DNA from: a virus
IMG/VR virus record: IMGVR_UViG_3300017714_000148
Coordinates: 1-25,548 of that record
DNA: 25,548 bases
Direction: 5' to 3' (one strand)
The first letter of the stretch is position 1. The number at the start of each line of letters is the position of its first letter. The notes below the pieces were generated by a model. The model was given only the letters and a program-made list of their open reading frames with translations. It did not search any database and was not told the origin of the DNA. The position numbers and the translations under genes are program-made. Positions 15,110-23,392 of the stretch are shown here, piece after piece.

Positions 15110-16159
15110 ATGGCAAGAAAACCATTCTTTTCAGGTAATTACGGAAGCGCACTAAGCTCTAACGCCAATGCCGCTAATCTCATCGCCAGGGCAGGGCAAA
15201 GCCAAGGGCAAATGTTTGCCAATCTCGGCGGTCAGATCGGAGGCATGATACAGCAGTACGGGTTGAATAAGGAGAAGCAGGGCAAATTAACTGATAAAAT
15301 TGAAAATCGGCTCAAGTTAGATCCAAGCATTGCGCAACGTTTGACAATGTCTGGCGATGAAGAATTTGATAAAAAGAATGCAACTGACATGGAAAAGCTC
15401 ACTAGCGGTGAACTTGGATTGAAAGGTTTACAAAGACTAGACAGTGCAATGGCAACGATCAATGAAGTTGATCTCCTCAAACAAGCAGAAGAGGATCGCG
15501 AAATGAAAAAGTCTGCGTTTCAGTTATCGCAACTGACACAGCAATTATCAAATGATAACGCTAAACTGCGTAAAGAAATTGCTGAAACTGAAAAGGCATA
15601 TCAAAAAGATATAATAAAGAAAGATTTGGATAATAAACAAAGCCTTATTGATTATAGAAATGCTGCCACTCTTAGTATGTTTTTTAAACAAAATAACCTT
15701 CCTGCAACTGTTTCTAAAGAAGGAGAAAAAAGATATTCTGAAATAATGAATCTATTTCCAAAGCTTGATGATACAAAAATTAAAGTTATGACCAAAGGAG
15801 CTTTAGGCACAGGAGTTTTTGCTGAAGAAAAAGAAATCCCTTATTCAGAGTACAAGGAAAATCCTAATGATTATGCACCTCTTGTTTCAGATCAAGTTAA
15901 AGGACTGCAAATGCGAGAGAACGCATTAAATGAAGAGTTATCACAATTAACCTTAAACGCTCGTATCCCATTTACAAATAATGACACAGGCGATCAAGGG
16001 ATGACAACCGTTCGTGAAATGTTAGAATTTCAAAAACAAAGTAAAAATAATACACCAACAAAACCACAAAGTATGCCACTTGGGGAAGAGGACATAATGA
16101 TACTTGATCAACCAGGCACAACAATAGGAGTACCTCAAGTACCAACTTTTATTAGATAA
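15110..16159 (+). CDS. Internal virion protein (ejection type), 349 aa
   Basis: The N-terminus MARKPFFSGNYGSALSSNAN, then Ala/Gln-rich GQMFANLGGQIGGMIQQYGL, leads to a long charged helical region (residues about 60-165: DREMKKSAFQLSQLTQQLSN, RKEIAETEKAYQKDIIKKDL) predicted to be coiled coil. The C-terminal third is less structured (PTKPQSMPLGEEDIMI...). Size and place, between a 722-aa and a 1256-aa helical protein, parallel the T7 gp14-gp15-gp16 series of core/ejection proteins. Sequence alone does not show a family. Its stop overlaps the next start (TAATG). Confidence 0.62.
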   Translation: MARKPFFSGNYGSALSSNANAANLIARAGQSQGQMFANLGGQIGGMIQQYGLNKEKQGKLTDKIENRLKLDPSIAQRLTMSGDEEFDKKNATDMEKLTSGELGLKGLQRLDSAMATINEVDLLKQAEEDREMKKSAFQLSQLTQQLSNDNAKLRKEIAETEKAYQKDIIKKDLDNKQSLIDYRNAATLSMFFKQNNLPATVSKEGEKRYSEIMNLFPKLDDTKIKVMTKGALGTGVFAEEKEIPYSEYKENPNDYAPLVSDQVKGLQMRENALNEELSQLTLNARIPFTNNDTGDQGMTTVREMLEFQKQSKNNTPTKPQSMPLGEEDIMILDQPGTTIGVPQVPTFIR

Positions 16160-19100
16160 TGTTAGATCCAAATCAAAATTATACATTTGGTGATACACAA
16201 GGCGCATTAGATCCATCTGGTAATTATTCTTTTGGTGGAACTTCACGGGAACTTTATCGTGAAGCACCACAGACGGGAATAGAAACAGCAATGATTATCG
16301 GCCTTGAGGTCGTACCTGCATTAGTTGGTGGTTTTGCTGGAGCAATAGGTGGACCAAAAGGTGTAGTGGGTGGTGGCGCTTTGGGTTCTGCATTTGGTAA
16401 TTACATATCACAGAAGTATCGAATCAACCGTGGTTTGCAGGAAGATTTTGGGATGGCTGAATTTGGAGCAGCAACGGCATTGGGTGGAATACCCTCGGTC
16501 ACAGGATTAAAGCAGCTAAAAAACATAAGTGGTGCTGCAAGAACGGGAATACGTACAGCAGAAGGTTCAGGTTTAGCTACAGGAGAAATGCTTGCACGAA
16601 CATACGGAGACGAAGGCCGCGCACCAACAAGAGAAGAAATTGCAACCACTGTCCTATTTGGTGGTGCATTTGGAGGTGGTCTTGGTGCATTAGAAGCAAA
16701 GTGGTTAGGCAAGAATTTGGTAGATGATGCAGAGGAAGGTATGACTCGTCCTGAACTTTTGGATAAGCATACTGAAAATATAAAGGAAGCAGGTGGTGTC
16801 CAAAATCTTTCAGTAGGAACTCCATTACTTAACGTTATGGATGTTGATGCTTTAGCTAAGAAATCACCAAGGGAAGCCGCAGAAGAATCTTTACAAGCGG
16901 TTGAAAACAAACTGCTTGATGAGTCTGATGACATGATTAAGCAGATTGCAACAGGGGAGCCATCTTTGACTAGCCCGTCACTTACTGCACCATCAATGAG
17001 TCGCGGTGCATTGGAGTCATTTAGTACACCTACTCAAAAGCAAAGTATTCTTGGAGAACCGTCACTTGATCAACCATCCATGCCGGATTCGACAAGGGTA
17101 ATGTCAGATATACAACGAGTAACGGATGATCAATCCGCACAAGGTAATGCTCTTGTTTCAGGCATGATGAGGCAGACCAGTGAAGGCCAAAAGCAAGCAA
17201 GGGAAATAGGTGCAGTGAAGCAAATGAATGATTTGCAAAAGTCTTTTGATGCACAGGTAGTACAAGACTCTGAGATATTTACTTCATTAATGAAGGAGGT
17301 TGATTTAGGTTCACAAAAAATCGGAGACAATGCAAGACTAGGCGAGATTAGTCGTAGTATTGCCATGCTGGATCACAAGCACGGACCAAACAAGGGTGCG
17401 AGTAATCAGCGTAAGAAGCTCAATGCCGAGAAGCAACGCATTCTTAGACGTAATAACATGACTGTTGGTGACCTGGAGGCACAAATGCAGAGTAGACAAA
17501 TGCCACCCAACAGACAAGATGCTCCGCTTGGCGATCAACCAATGAAGCAAGCTGACCCCATGACTAAGTCGGAGCAGATGGCAGAGGATAAGCTGGGACC
17601 AAACTACGAAAAGTATTTTAATATCGCAATGGGTACAGGAGCAAGTGGTGCTGCTGGGTATTCAATGTTTGCTAATGAAGAAGATAGCGAGCAAATGGCA
17701 ATGGCGGGAGTTCCCGGTCCACTTGCATTTTTGTTAGCCGCCGCAGGATATAAAGGTAAGTCGTTAAAAAAATTCTTTAAAACTAAAAAGTTCAAACAAC
17801 TTAAGAGCCAAGCCAAGCAAAATCCAAAGTCCGTTGAACCTACTGTCATAAAATCACAAAGGGTAGAAAATTCAGTAAATCGAGATTTTGCACCGAAAAG
17901 ATGGTGGAGCAAAGTGTTCGAAGATGTGCAAAGTATTACTTCTGACATGGTGACACCAATCTCTAGGCAGATAAAAAACCTAGACAAAAAACTAGGAACT
18001 ACTTTTACTGAACGATTTCGGAACCTTGATTTACGCAGTGGAAAGAAAACCGCTGCTCTGATGCAGGGTGCAATGCCTTTTATGAAATCAATGGGTAATG
18101 CATTAAAAGGAAAGCCAGAGTTAAGTGAGAAGTTTGATGACTTACTACTAGAAGGTGACTTTAATGGAATGGTTGTTTTAATTGACGATCTTAGGCTTGC
18201 TGAAAAGGTAAGCCAGGATATCAAGATTAAGTTAAAACAAATGAAGGAAACTTTAGAGGAAGTTCGTACCTATGCCCGCGAAGAAGGTGGTTTTGAAGTT
18301 GGATATATCGAAAACTACTTTCCTCGTAAGGTTAAAAATTATAAAGAACTGAGAAAGTTTTTGGATGAAGATCCTGAGATGAGACAAGCAACGACTGATA
18401 TCGATAAAGCCATTGATGAGTTTGCGGCAAAAAATAATATAAGTAAGGAGGATCTCACACCAGAAGAATTAGCTGAAGTTGCAAGTAAAGTAATTCGTGG
18501 ATACCCGGTAACCGGGACTATACCATCAAACTTTAAGCCAAGGAGTATATTTGATAAAAAGACACTTAACAAAATCCGTAAAGCATATGAGTCACCAGAG
18601 GATGCACTAGAGTCTTACATTAGGGGAACTGTTGATGCGGTTGAAAGAAAAAAGTTTCTTGGTGTGGTAAAGCCTGCAAAGGGTGAGGTAGTATCTGGTG
18701 AGGGCTTTCAGGATATTGCAGGATCTGATGTTGGTATGCGTGCAAAAGTTGATGACACACTTGCTGATGCAGTTGCTAAAGATCTTCTTAAAGGCACAAA
18801 GTTTGGACAAGAAGATGTCGATAAGCTTAGGGAACTAATACAGTCCAGATTTTCAGGTGGTACTGAAAGTTACACAACAAGAGCATTAAAAAACTTAGGG
18901 TACTTACAAGTAATGACCAATTTTGGTTCTGCAATTACGCAGCTTGCGGATCAAGTATTTAGTATTCACTTTAATGGATTTGGTAATCACTTCAGAACTT
19001 TATTGAACCGCAAAGATATGTTTAACTTTGCTGAGTTGACAGGTTTGAGCCAACGAGAATTTGAGAACATGGGCAATAGTGACAAGCTTAGTGGATTGCT

Positions 19101-19929
19101 TGATAACTTGTTTCGTAAGACTGGACTTAAACAGCTCGACCTTTTTGCTAAGAATGCATACATGAATGCTGCCTGGAGAAAGTATCATAAGATTGCACAA
19201 AGCAAAGGAGGATCTCAAAAATTAAAAGAAGAGTTAGCCCCATACTTTGGTGATCGGACTGACGAAATTATCAAGGCAGTAAGATCAAACGCACCAACCA
19301 ACAAGGAGCCACCCGCAGAAGTAACTGAGTTAGTATTCCACAAATTACTAGATGTTGCTCCGGCTACTGCCACTGAAGTGCCTGCATCGTACATGAGGAA
19401 TCCAAATATGCGGATCATGTACATGCTAAAAACTTTTACAATAAAACAAATTGATACATTCCGAACAGCCGGGTTAAGTAATATTAACGAGGGAAGAAAG
19501 CTGTATATGGCAGGAAGAGCCGAAGGGAATCAATCCAAGCAGGAAAAAGGAGCGCGGCTTGCTGCTAAAGGAACGAAAGACCTTGTGCAAATTGCAACTT
19601 TATTTGCCGCTGCCAATGCTGGAACTGATGTCATCAAAGATGTAATATATGGAAGACCTATCGAGAGAGATGAGTTGCTCGAAAATAATCTATGGAAGCT
19701 TATAGGTATAAATAGGTACACTTTTTACAACGCAAAGAGGAGAGGTCCAGGAAAAGCATTTATTGATTTGCTTGCACCACCAACTGCGGTTTTTGATAGA
19801 GCAGCAACTGATATAGCAGGCATTGTGGGAGACGGAGAGTACAAAGGTGCAATGCTACAAGGCACTCCATTAGATATGATTTATTGGCGCTACCTCGGAG
19901 GGCTTGACAAAATAAACAACTCCAAGTAG
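16159..19929 (+). CDS. Large internal virion / DNA ejection protein, 1256 aa
   Basis: The largest gene here, coupled to the one upstream. The N-terminus has two short repeats (LDPNQNYTFGDTQGALDPSG then NYSFGG) and then a Gly/Ala-rich hydrophobic segment (about residues 43-85: MIIGLEVVPALVGGFAGAIG) that could insert into a membrane. Residues about 255-320 are Ser/Pro/Leu repeats (PSLTSPSLTAPSMS, GEPSLDQPSMPD). The rest is long, charged and helical, with a second hydrophobic segment near residue 520 (MAGVPGPLAFLLAAAGY) and an ending KAFIDLLAPPTAVFDRAATD before YWRYLGGLDKI. This fits ejection proteins forming a trans-envelope channel. I see no lytic transglycosylase Glu motif, so the wall-cleaving domain of T7 gp16 appears absent. 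Confidence 0.72.
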   Translation: MLDPNQNYTFGDTQGALDPSGNYSFGGTSRELYREAPQTGIETAMIIGLEVVPALVGGFAGAIGGPKGVVGGGALGSAFGNYISQKYRINRGLQEDFGMAEFGAATALGGIPSVTGLKQLKNISGAARTGIRTAEGSGLATGEMLARTYGDEGRAPTREEIATTVLFGGAFGGGLGALEAKWLGKNLVDDAEEGMTRPELLDKHTENIKEAGGVQNLSVGTPLLNVMDVDALAKKSPREAAEESLQAVENKLLDESDDMIKQIATGEPSLTSPSLTAPSMSRGALESFSTPTQKQSILGEPSLDQPSMPDSTRVMSDIQRVTDDQSAQGNALVSGMMRQTSEGQKQAREIGAVKQMNDLQKSFDAQVVQDSEIFTSLMKEVDLGSQKIGDNARLGEISRSIAMLDHKHGPNKGASNQRKKLNAEKQRILRRNNMTVGDLEAQMQSRQMPPNRQDAPLGDQPMKQADPMTKSEQMAEDKLGPNYEKYFNIAMGTGASGAAGYSMFANEEDSEQMAMAGVPGPLAFLLAAAGYKGKSLKKFFKTKKFKQLKSQAKQNPKSVEPTVIKSQRVENSVNRDFAPKRWWSKVFEDVQSITSDMVTPISRQIKNLDKKLGTTFTERFRNLDLRSGKKTAALMQGAMPFMKSMGNALKGKPELSEKFDDLLLEGDFNGMVVLIDDLRLAEKVSQDIKIKLKQMKETLEEVRTYAREEGGFEVGYIENYFPRKVKNYKELRKFLDEDPEMRQATTDIDKAIDEFAAKNNISKEDLTPEELAEVASKVIRGYPVTGTIPSNFKPRSIFDKKTLNKIRKAYESPEDALESYIRGTVDAVERKKFLGVVKPAKGEVVSGEGFQDIAGSDVGMRAKVDDTLADAVAKDLLKGTKFGQEDVDKLRELIQSRFSGGTESYTTRALKNLGYLQVMTNFGSAITQLADQVFSIHFNGFGNHFRTLLNRKDMFNFAELTGLSQREFENMGNSDKLSGLLDNLFRKTGLKQLDLFAKNAYMNAAWRKYHKIAQSKGGSQKLKEELAPYFGDRTDEIIKAVRSNAPTNKEPPAEVTELVFHKLLDVAPATATEVPASYMRNPNMRIMYMLKTFTIKQIDTFRTAGLSNINEGRKLYMAGRAEGNQSKQEKGARLAAKGTKDLVQIATLFAAANAGTDVIKDVIYGRPIERDELLENNLWKLIGINRYTFYNAKRRGPGKAFIDLLAPPTAVFDRAATDIAGIVGDGEYKGAMLQGTPLDMIYWRYLGGLDKINNSK

Positions 19930-19940
19930 CGTGAAATCTT

Positions 19941-19972
19941 AAGGTATTTCATAGTACCTTTTCTTTTCTTTT
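19941..19972 (+). terminator. First of two tandem terminators after the structural operon
   Basis: AAGGTA (19941-19946) pairs with TACCTT (19955-19960) across an 8-nt loop, followed by TTCTTTTCTTTT. The stem is short and weak alone, but a stronger terminator follows 12 bp later. Confidence 0.55.
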
Positions 19973-20008
19973 AAGGACCGTCTTTTAACCGAGACGGTTC
20001 TTTTTTTT
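19973..20008 (+). terminator. Intrinsic terminator closing the structural operon
   Basis: An 11-bp stem (one G-U pair): AAGGACCGTCT (19973-19983) with AGACGGTTCTT (19992-20002), 8-nt loop, and an 8-T run overlapping the stem end. It separates late structural transcription from the att-integrase module. Confidence 0.9.
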
Positions 20009-20239
<231 letters not shown>

Positions 20240-21196
20240 ATGTATGCTTTACAAGACAACAGTTCATCGTTACACAATTCCGCTACCCCAATGGAAGATA
20301 ACGGATTCATACGCTTTGAAGGCGTTCGTGAATATTTGCCCGTTCTTGAACTTTTCGAAATTTACCGCTCTCAAACGCTTGTAGCAAAGCGACAGGCTAA
20401 TGAGCGGACTAAAGGCAACAATGTCCTGCGCATGGAAGCAATATTAAAGCACTACGGTATTGACTTAGATAGTGCTGACATAACCTGTTTTGCTAGTAAA
20501 ACGGGAGCGGGGATTCCGATCTGTGATGATTGGGTTGCCCATCGAGGATGCAATGAGATGCGCCAAGCGCGCTCAATCTTTTCTAAGGCGTGGATTAAGA
20601 GATACAAGCAGTTAGGAATAGACACTAGCTATTTCAGTAATTGGATTGCTTTAAGTTTAGAGGGCGTGCAGGTCACACCATTTGATGCCAATCGTAAAGA
20701 GTTGGATACAATCCGCTCGAAGTGCGAGGCACTCAAAGAATCCGATAAGGACATGTATTTAATGTACGCATTAGCGTACGGATTAGGTCTTCGCAGTAGT
20801 GAAATCCAACGGGCAAGGTTTGATGATCTGCGCGAAGACTTCGATGGAAACAAACTGATCAGGATTCATGACCCTAAAAGTGGTGGTGAATACCAAGATA
20901 GACCATGTGATCCTTCATGGTGGGAGCAGATCCTATCCTTCAGTACAGGCAATGATGCTTTTATCGTACCTGTGCAGGAGGATAGGATTACCCGTGAGTT
21001 TCCATTTTTTCTTAGACGAATTTGTGGGGTGGTGGATGATCGCCCTGTTCATCGTTTGCGAAAATACTGCGGTCACCGCGTCATGCGGGAGAATGGAAAC
21101 AATGCATTTGTGGCGAGCAAAGCGCTTGGTCACAGCAGTGTGGAAATTACTTCCCGTGTATACGTTGGAATGCCTACGATCCAGCGGAGCTTTTAG
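20240..21196 (+). CDS. int: Tyrosine recombinase integrase
   Basis: A 318-aa phage integrase that recombines attP with a host tRNA-Lys site. The C-terminal catalytic domain shows every active-site residue: Arg185 in GLGLRSSEIQRARFDDL, Lys213 in HDPKSGGE, His271-x-x-Arg274 in VHRLRKYCGHRV, His298 in KALGHSSVEITSR and nucleophile Tyr308 in SRVYVG. Residues about 25-150 form the core-binding part, with Arg/Lys-rich helices. It lacks a recognisable 60-aa arm-binding domain of the lambda type and has a short N-terminus. The start at 20240 is the first ATG in frame; Met18 is an alternative. It follows the attP core by 63 bp, and no excisionase is adjacent. Confidence 0.93.
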   Translation: MYALQDNSSSLHNSATPMEDNGFIRFEGVREYLPVLELFEIYRSQTLVAKRQANERTKGNNVLRMEAILKHYGIDLDSADITCFASKTGAGIPICDDWVAHRGCNEMRQARSIFSKAWIKRYKQLGIDTSYFSNWIALSLEGVQVTPFDANRKELDTIRSKCEALKESDKDMYLMYALAYGLGLRSSEIQRARFDDLREDFDGNKLIRIHDPKSGGEYQDRPCDPSWWEQILSFSTGNDAFIVPVQEDRITREFPFFLRRICGVVDDRPVHRLRKYCGHRVMRENGNNAFVASKALGHSSVEITSRVYVGMPTIQRSF

Positions 21197-21266
21197 CTTT
21201 TAGTAGGACTTAAATTTCTTGCCCAAGAAACAATGCGTTATAAAACCATAATAAAAATAACTACAC

Positions 21267-21518
21267 ATGACTACAATTCATACCACCTCAAAAATGGATG
21301 GACTGTGCTTGGAACACAAAAGCACGGGCAAGATAATAATCACGGCAGAAGTACCCACAGAGGTGGGTATTGAGAACTTGATAAAAGAGTTACTTACTTT
21401 TTTACCAGCCGGAAGTGAATTGGGAGGGGTAATGAATCTTCTTCAGCCCCCTCATCAAGCGCCTTACAAGCTGCCTGAAGTATCAGGTCAAATACCTGTG
21501 CCTGAAGTAGCCCTGTAG
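21267..21518 (+). CDS. Uncertain small ORF, 83 aa
   Basis: Reads MTTIHTTSKMDGLCLEHKST followed by GKIIITAEVPTEVGIENLIK and ELLTFLPAGSELG, then a Pro-rich tail. It has no Shine-Dalgarno sequence, and its last 125 bp overlap, on the opposite strand, the end of the better supported RHH gene. The first 42 codons look protein-like (amphipathic helix, short strands) whereas the Pro-rich tail may be an antisense shadow. Low confidence. Confidence 0.35.
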   Translation: MTTIHTTSKMDGLCLEHKSTGKIIITAEVPTEVGIENLIKELLTFLPAGSELGGVMNLLQPPHQAPYKLPEVSGQIPVPEVAL

Positions 21519-21600
21519 AGTCACTGACTGCCTTTACTTTATCTCTGACACTTGGTGAAAGCCGCAGAGATATCGGCTTAGTTAAGGTTATACGTCCCAT
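21394..21600 (-). CDS. Ribbon-helix-helix DNA-binding protein (candidate lysogeny regulator)
   Basis: A 68-aa product from the ATG at 21600 (reading left): MGRITLTKPISLRLSPSVRD, then KVKAVSDSTGLLQAQVFDLI and LQAACKALDE. Strand PISLRL, helix A SPSVRDKVKAVSDSTG, turn, and helix B LLQAQVFDLILQAACKAL make an Arc/CopG-type RHH fold, which binds DNA as a dimer. An upstream in-frame Met at 21642 is possible, but the shorter start fits the fold. It is the only minus-strand gene in the window, directly after integrase and before the divergently oriented SSB-like gene, the usual place for a lysogeny switch gene. A palindrome spans its start codon, hinting at autoregulation. Confidence 0.72.
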   Translation of the reverse strand: MGRITLTKPISLRLSPSVRDKVKAVSDSTGLLQAQVFDLILQAACKALDEGAEEDSLPLPIHFRLVKK

Positions 21601-21608
21601 AGTGGGAC
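21594..21608. promoter_or_regulatory. Palindrome over the RHH start codon, candidate operator
   Basis: GTCCCA-TAG-TGGGAC is a 15-bp perfect inverted repeat (6-bp arms). On the minus strand it covers the RHH gene's ATG, just downstream of a candidate -10 (TATTGT) and -35 (TTGCAG) with 16-bp spacing. RHH repressors commonly bind such short palindromes over their own promoters; that link is inference. Confidence 0.5.
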
Positions 21609-21663
21609 AATAAAAACACCTAACTACCCTGCAATACAACAATAAAATACATAAAAATATAAT

Positions 21664-22233
21664 ATGGGATTCCTAGATAACATCCAAGATGTTCCGCAAA
21701 ACTCTTCGAGTGGTGGCGGTAATTACATGAAATTAACGCAAGGTGCGAATCAGTTTCGCATAGTTGGATCTTCCGATGATGGTGGAGTAATCCAAGGTAT
21801 GCAAGGTTGGGGGACTACCGCTGATGGTGGAAGAAAGCCCTACCGTTGGAAGATTGGCGAGACTGCACCTATGGACTTTGAGGACAAGCCAAAGCAGTTC
21901 TTGGCAATGCTCGTATGGAACTACGAGGAGAAGAAAATACAAATCCTTGAGCTTACCCAGGTGGGACTTCGCAAGGAGTTAATTACCTTGGCAAAGGATG
22001 AAGATTGGGGTGACCCAAGAAGCTACGATCTCAAAATTGTGCGCAGTGGTGAGAAGTTTGACACCACATATGCCATGACTCCAAGCCCGCACAAGAAACG
22101 TGGTGAAGAAATAAATGCGGCAGTCAAGGAGATGGATGTAAACCTCGAAGCATTATTTGATGGTGGTGATCCATTTGCCCCTAAAACTCCACCCGTGGTG
22201 GAAGATGATGAATCCACGCCTGACCCATTCTGA
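21664..22233 (+). CDS. Single-stranded DNA-binding protein (phage SSB-like)
   Basis: A 189-aa protein. The N-terminal GFLDNIQDVPQNSSSGGGNY with MKLTQGANQFRIVGSSDDGG begins an OB-fold-like core (KPYRWKIGET..., FLAMLVWNYEEKKIQILELT, LRKELITLAKDEDWGDPRSY, DLKIVRSGEKFDTTYAMTPS). The Pro-rich acidic C-terminus ends DDESTPDPF, the SSB tail type whose last residues recruit partner proteins. This 'nyvK..dG.n.iRil' family is found in phage recombination and replication operons. There is no Shine-Dalgarno sequence; a perfect TATAAT (21658-21663) abuts the ATG, so a promoter there would give a nearly leaderless mRNA, or the match is chance in an AT-rich leader. First gene of the early operon. Confidence 0.78.
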   Translation: MGFLDNIQDVPQNSSSGGGNYMKLTQGANQFRIVGSSDDGGVIQGMQGWGTTADGGRKPYRWKIGETAPMDFEDKPKQFLAMLVWNYEEKKIQILELTQVGLRKELITLAKDEDWGDPRSYDLKIVRSGEKFDTTYAMTPSPHKKRGEEINAAVKEMDVNLEALFDGGDPFAPKTPPVVEDDESTPDPF

Positions 22234-22421
22234 TGAGAAGGTATAAGAGTAAAGCCTTTTGTGAAGGCGAAAAGATGAACCCTTCAACACCTGGACAAAC
22301 GCTTTCAATTTGTATGCCCAAGAGTCTGAAGGTTGAGATCGTGGAGTACACACAAAAGCAGGAAGTTTCCATTGCTTCATGGGTGCGAAAAGTTCTCAGG
22401 AAGGAGATGGGCAAATGCTAA
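22233..22421 (+). CDS. Small ribbon-helix-helix protein, 62 aa
   Basis: The ATG overlaps the SSB stop (TGATG). Residues 22-60 are RHH-like: strand GQTLSICMP, helix A KSLKVEIVEYTQKQE, then VSIASWVRKVLRKEM as helix B. The basic N-terminus MRRYKSKAFCEGEK may be dispensable, because a second in-frame ATG at 22275 has a good GAAGG leader. It overlaps the exonuclease start. A DNA-binding or repressor role within the early operon is likely; the target is unknown. Confidence 0.62.
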   Translation: MRRYKSKAFCEGEKMNPSTPGQTLSICMPKSLKVEIVEYTQKQEVSIASWVRKVLRKEMGKC

Positions 22422-23392
22422 AGGAAGGTATATCAAATGCGGATTACCACGGGTCGAGCGAGTTGGGTCGCTCGACTGCGTGGTCCCTCCTTCAGTCATG
22501 CCCCGCAAAGGTGAGGTATGACATGAATAACCGCAGACCAAGCAGTCCTGCGTTGGTTCTTGGCAGTGCATTCCACACTGCAACATTAGAACCTGAGAAG
22601 TTGGATGAAGAGTTCGCAGTAAAGCCTACGGAAATTGATGGGAAAAGCTCTAGGACTAATCATTACAAAGAAGCATTTGAGATTATGCAGAAGAATGAGC
22701 CGGACAAACAATGGCTTGCTCCTGCTGATTATGATCTTGCTTTGGAAATGGCGGGAAGTGCGCTGGATAATTCTATTCTTCGGCACTACATGTCCGATTT
22801 GGACAAGGTAGTGGAGGGAACGGGATTCTTTGACATGGAAGGTGCAAAGTGTAAGGTTCGTCCTGACTTGTATATTCCCGGCGCGGGTGTGGTGATTGAT
22901 TTAAAAAGCACACAGGATGCGAGTCCAAAAGGATTCACAAAAAGTGTGCGTCAATTTGGCTACCTTTTCCAAGCCTGCTGGTATATGCACGCATTGCGAA
23001 TGGTTGGACTCAAGCCCAAGCAGTTCATCTTCCTAGCGGTTGAGAAGACTGCACCATACGCTACTGCCGCCTACACCATCAAGGAAAGCGATATTAATAA
23101 GCAGTTTGGTAACATGGAAAGAGCGTGCCAACTATGGGCCACTTGCCAATCTAGTGGCATCTGGCCCAGCTATGCGGATGAAGTGCATCAGTTGGATCTT
23201 GGTTCTAAGATCAGTAGTAACCGCTTAAACATCTCACAATTAGGTGAGCGTTTCGGAGTTAGCAGAAACTATGTCTACCGCATTATCAAGGATTACGAGC
23301 TTGTATCTGTGAGCATAGGCAATCGTAGAACTCTGGACATTACAGAGTTTCAAAATGCAGTAAGGCGGGACTCGGAGGGAAAGGCGGCATGA
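22415..23392 (+). CDS. PD-(D/E)XK exonuclease (RecE/exodeoxyribonuclease VIII type) with C-terminal HTH
   Basis: A 325-aa product from ATG 22415 (AAGGAG leader; overlaps the previous stop as ATGCTAA); an upstream in-frame start at 22379 is less likely. MLKEGISNADYHGSSELGRS, then SPALVLGSAFHTATLEPEKL, are hallmarks of the phage PDDEXK_1/DUF3799 exonucleases. Catalytic pieces: His54, Asp151 in KVRPDLYIPG, Asp162 and Lys164 in VVIDLKST, and Gln186/Tyr190 in QACWY (motif QxxxY). It would make 3' overhangs for recombination-dependent replication or DNA pairing. After the usual C-terminal end (SGIWPSY, residue 253), a further 70 residues contain a helix-turn-helix: LNISQLGERFGVSRNYVYRI then KDYELVSVSIGNRRTLDITE, of MerR/excisionase look. 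That extension is unusual for the family. Confidence 0.82.
   Translation: MLKEGISNADYHGSSELGRSTAWSLLQSCPAKVRYDMNNRRPSSPALVLGSAFHTATLEPEKLDEEFAVKPTEIDGKSSRTNHYKEAFEIMQKNEPDKQWLAPADYDLALEMAGSALDNSILRHYMSDLDKVVEGTGFFDMEGAKCKVRPDLYIPGAGVVIDLKSTQDASPKGFTKSVRQFGYLFQACWYMHALRMVGLKPKQFIFLAVEKTAPYATAAYTIKESDINKQFGNMERACQLWATCQSSGIWPSYADEVHQLDLGSKISSNRLNISQLGERFGVSRNYVYRIIKDYELVSVSIGNRRTLDITEFQNAVRRDSEGKAA
22446..22484 (+). repeat. Long inverted repeat inside the exonuclease gene
   Basis: GTCGAGCGA (22453-22461) pairs perfectly with TCGCTCGAC (22468-22476) across a 6-nt loop. After a 1x2 internal loop, ACCACG (22446-22451) pairs with CGTGGT (22479-22484). There is no T-run, so it is not a terminator. 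It starts about 30 nt after the ATG, where a 15-bp hairpin could slow translation of the exonuclease, or it may be a protein-binding site. Confidence 0.6.

Noticed and set aside
17604-18224. Long minus-strand ORF (206 aa) within the ejection-protein gene
   Set aside because: The plus strand carries a continuous 1256-aa gene; the minus frame has no recognisable motif, leader or partner.
21215-21230. Hairpin TTTCTT-GCCC-AAGAAA after integrase as terminator
   Set aside because: Short AT-rich stem with no T-run on either side strong enough to support termination.
21658-21663. TATAAT as a firm -10 promoter element for the SSB gene
   Set aside because: It abuts the ATG and has no matching -35 at 16-18 bp; the leader is AT-rich, so a chance match is likely. 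Mentioned only in the gene entry.
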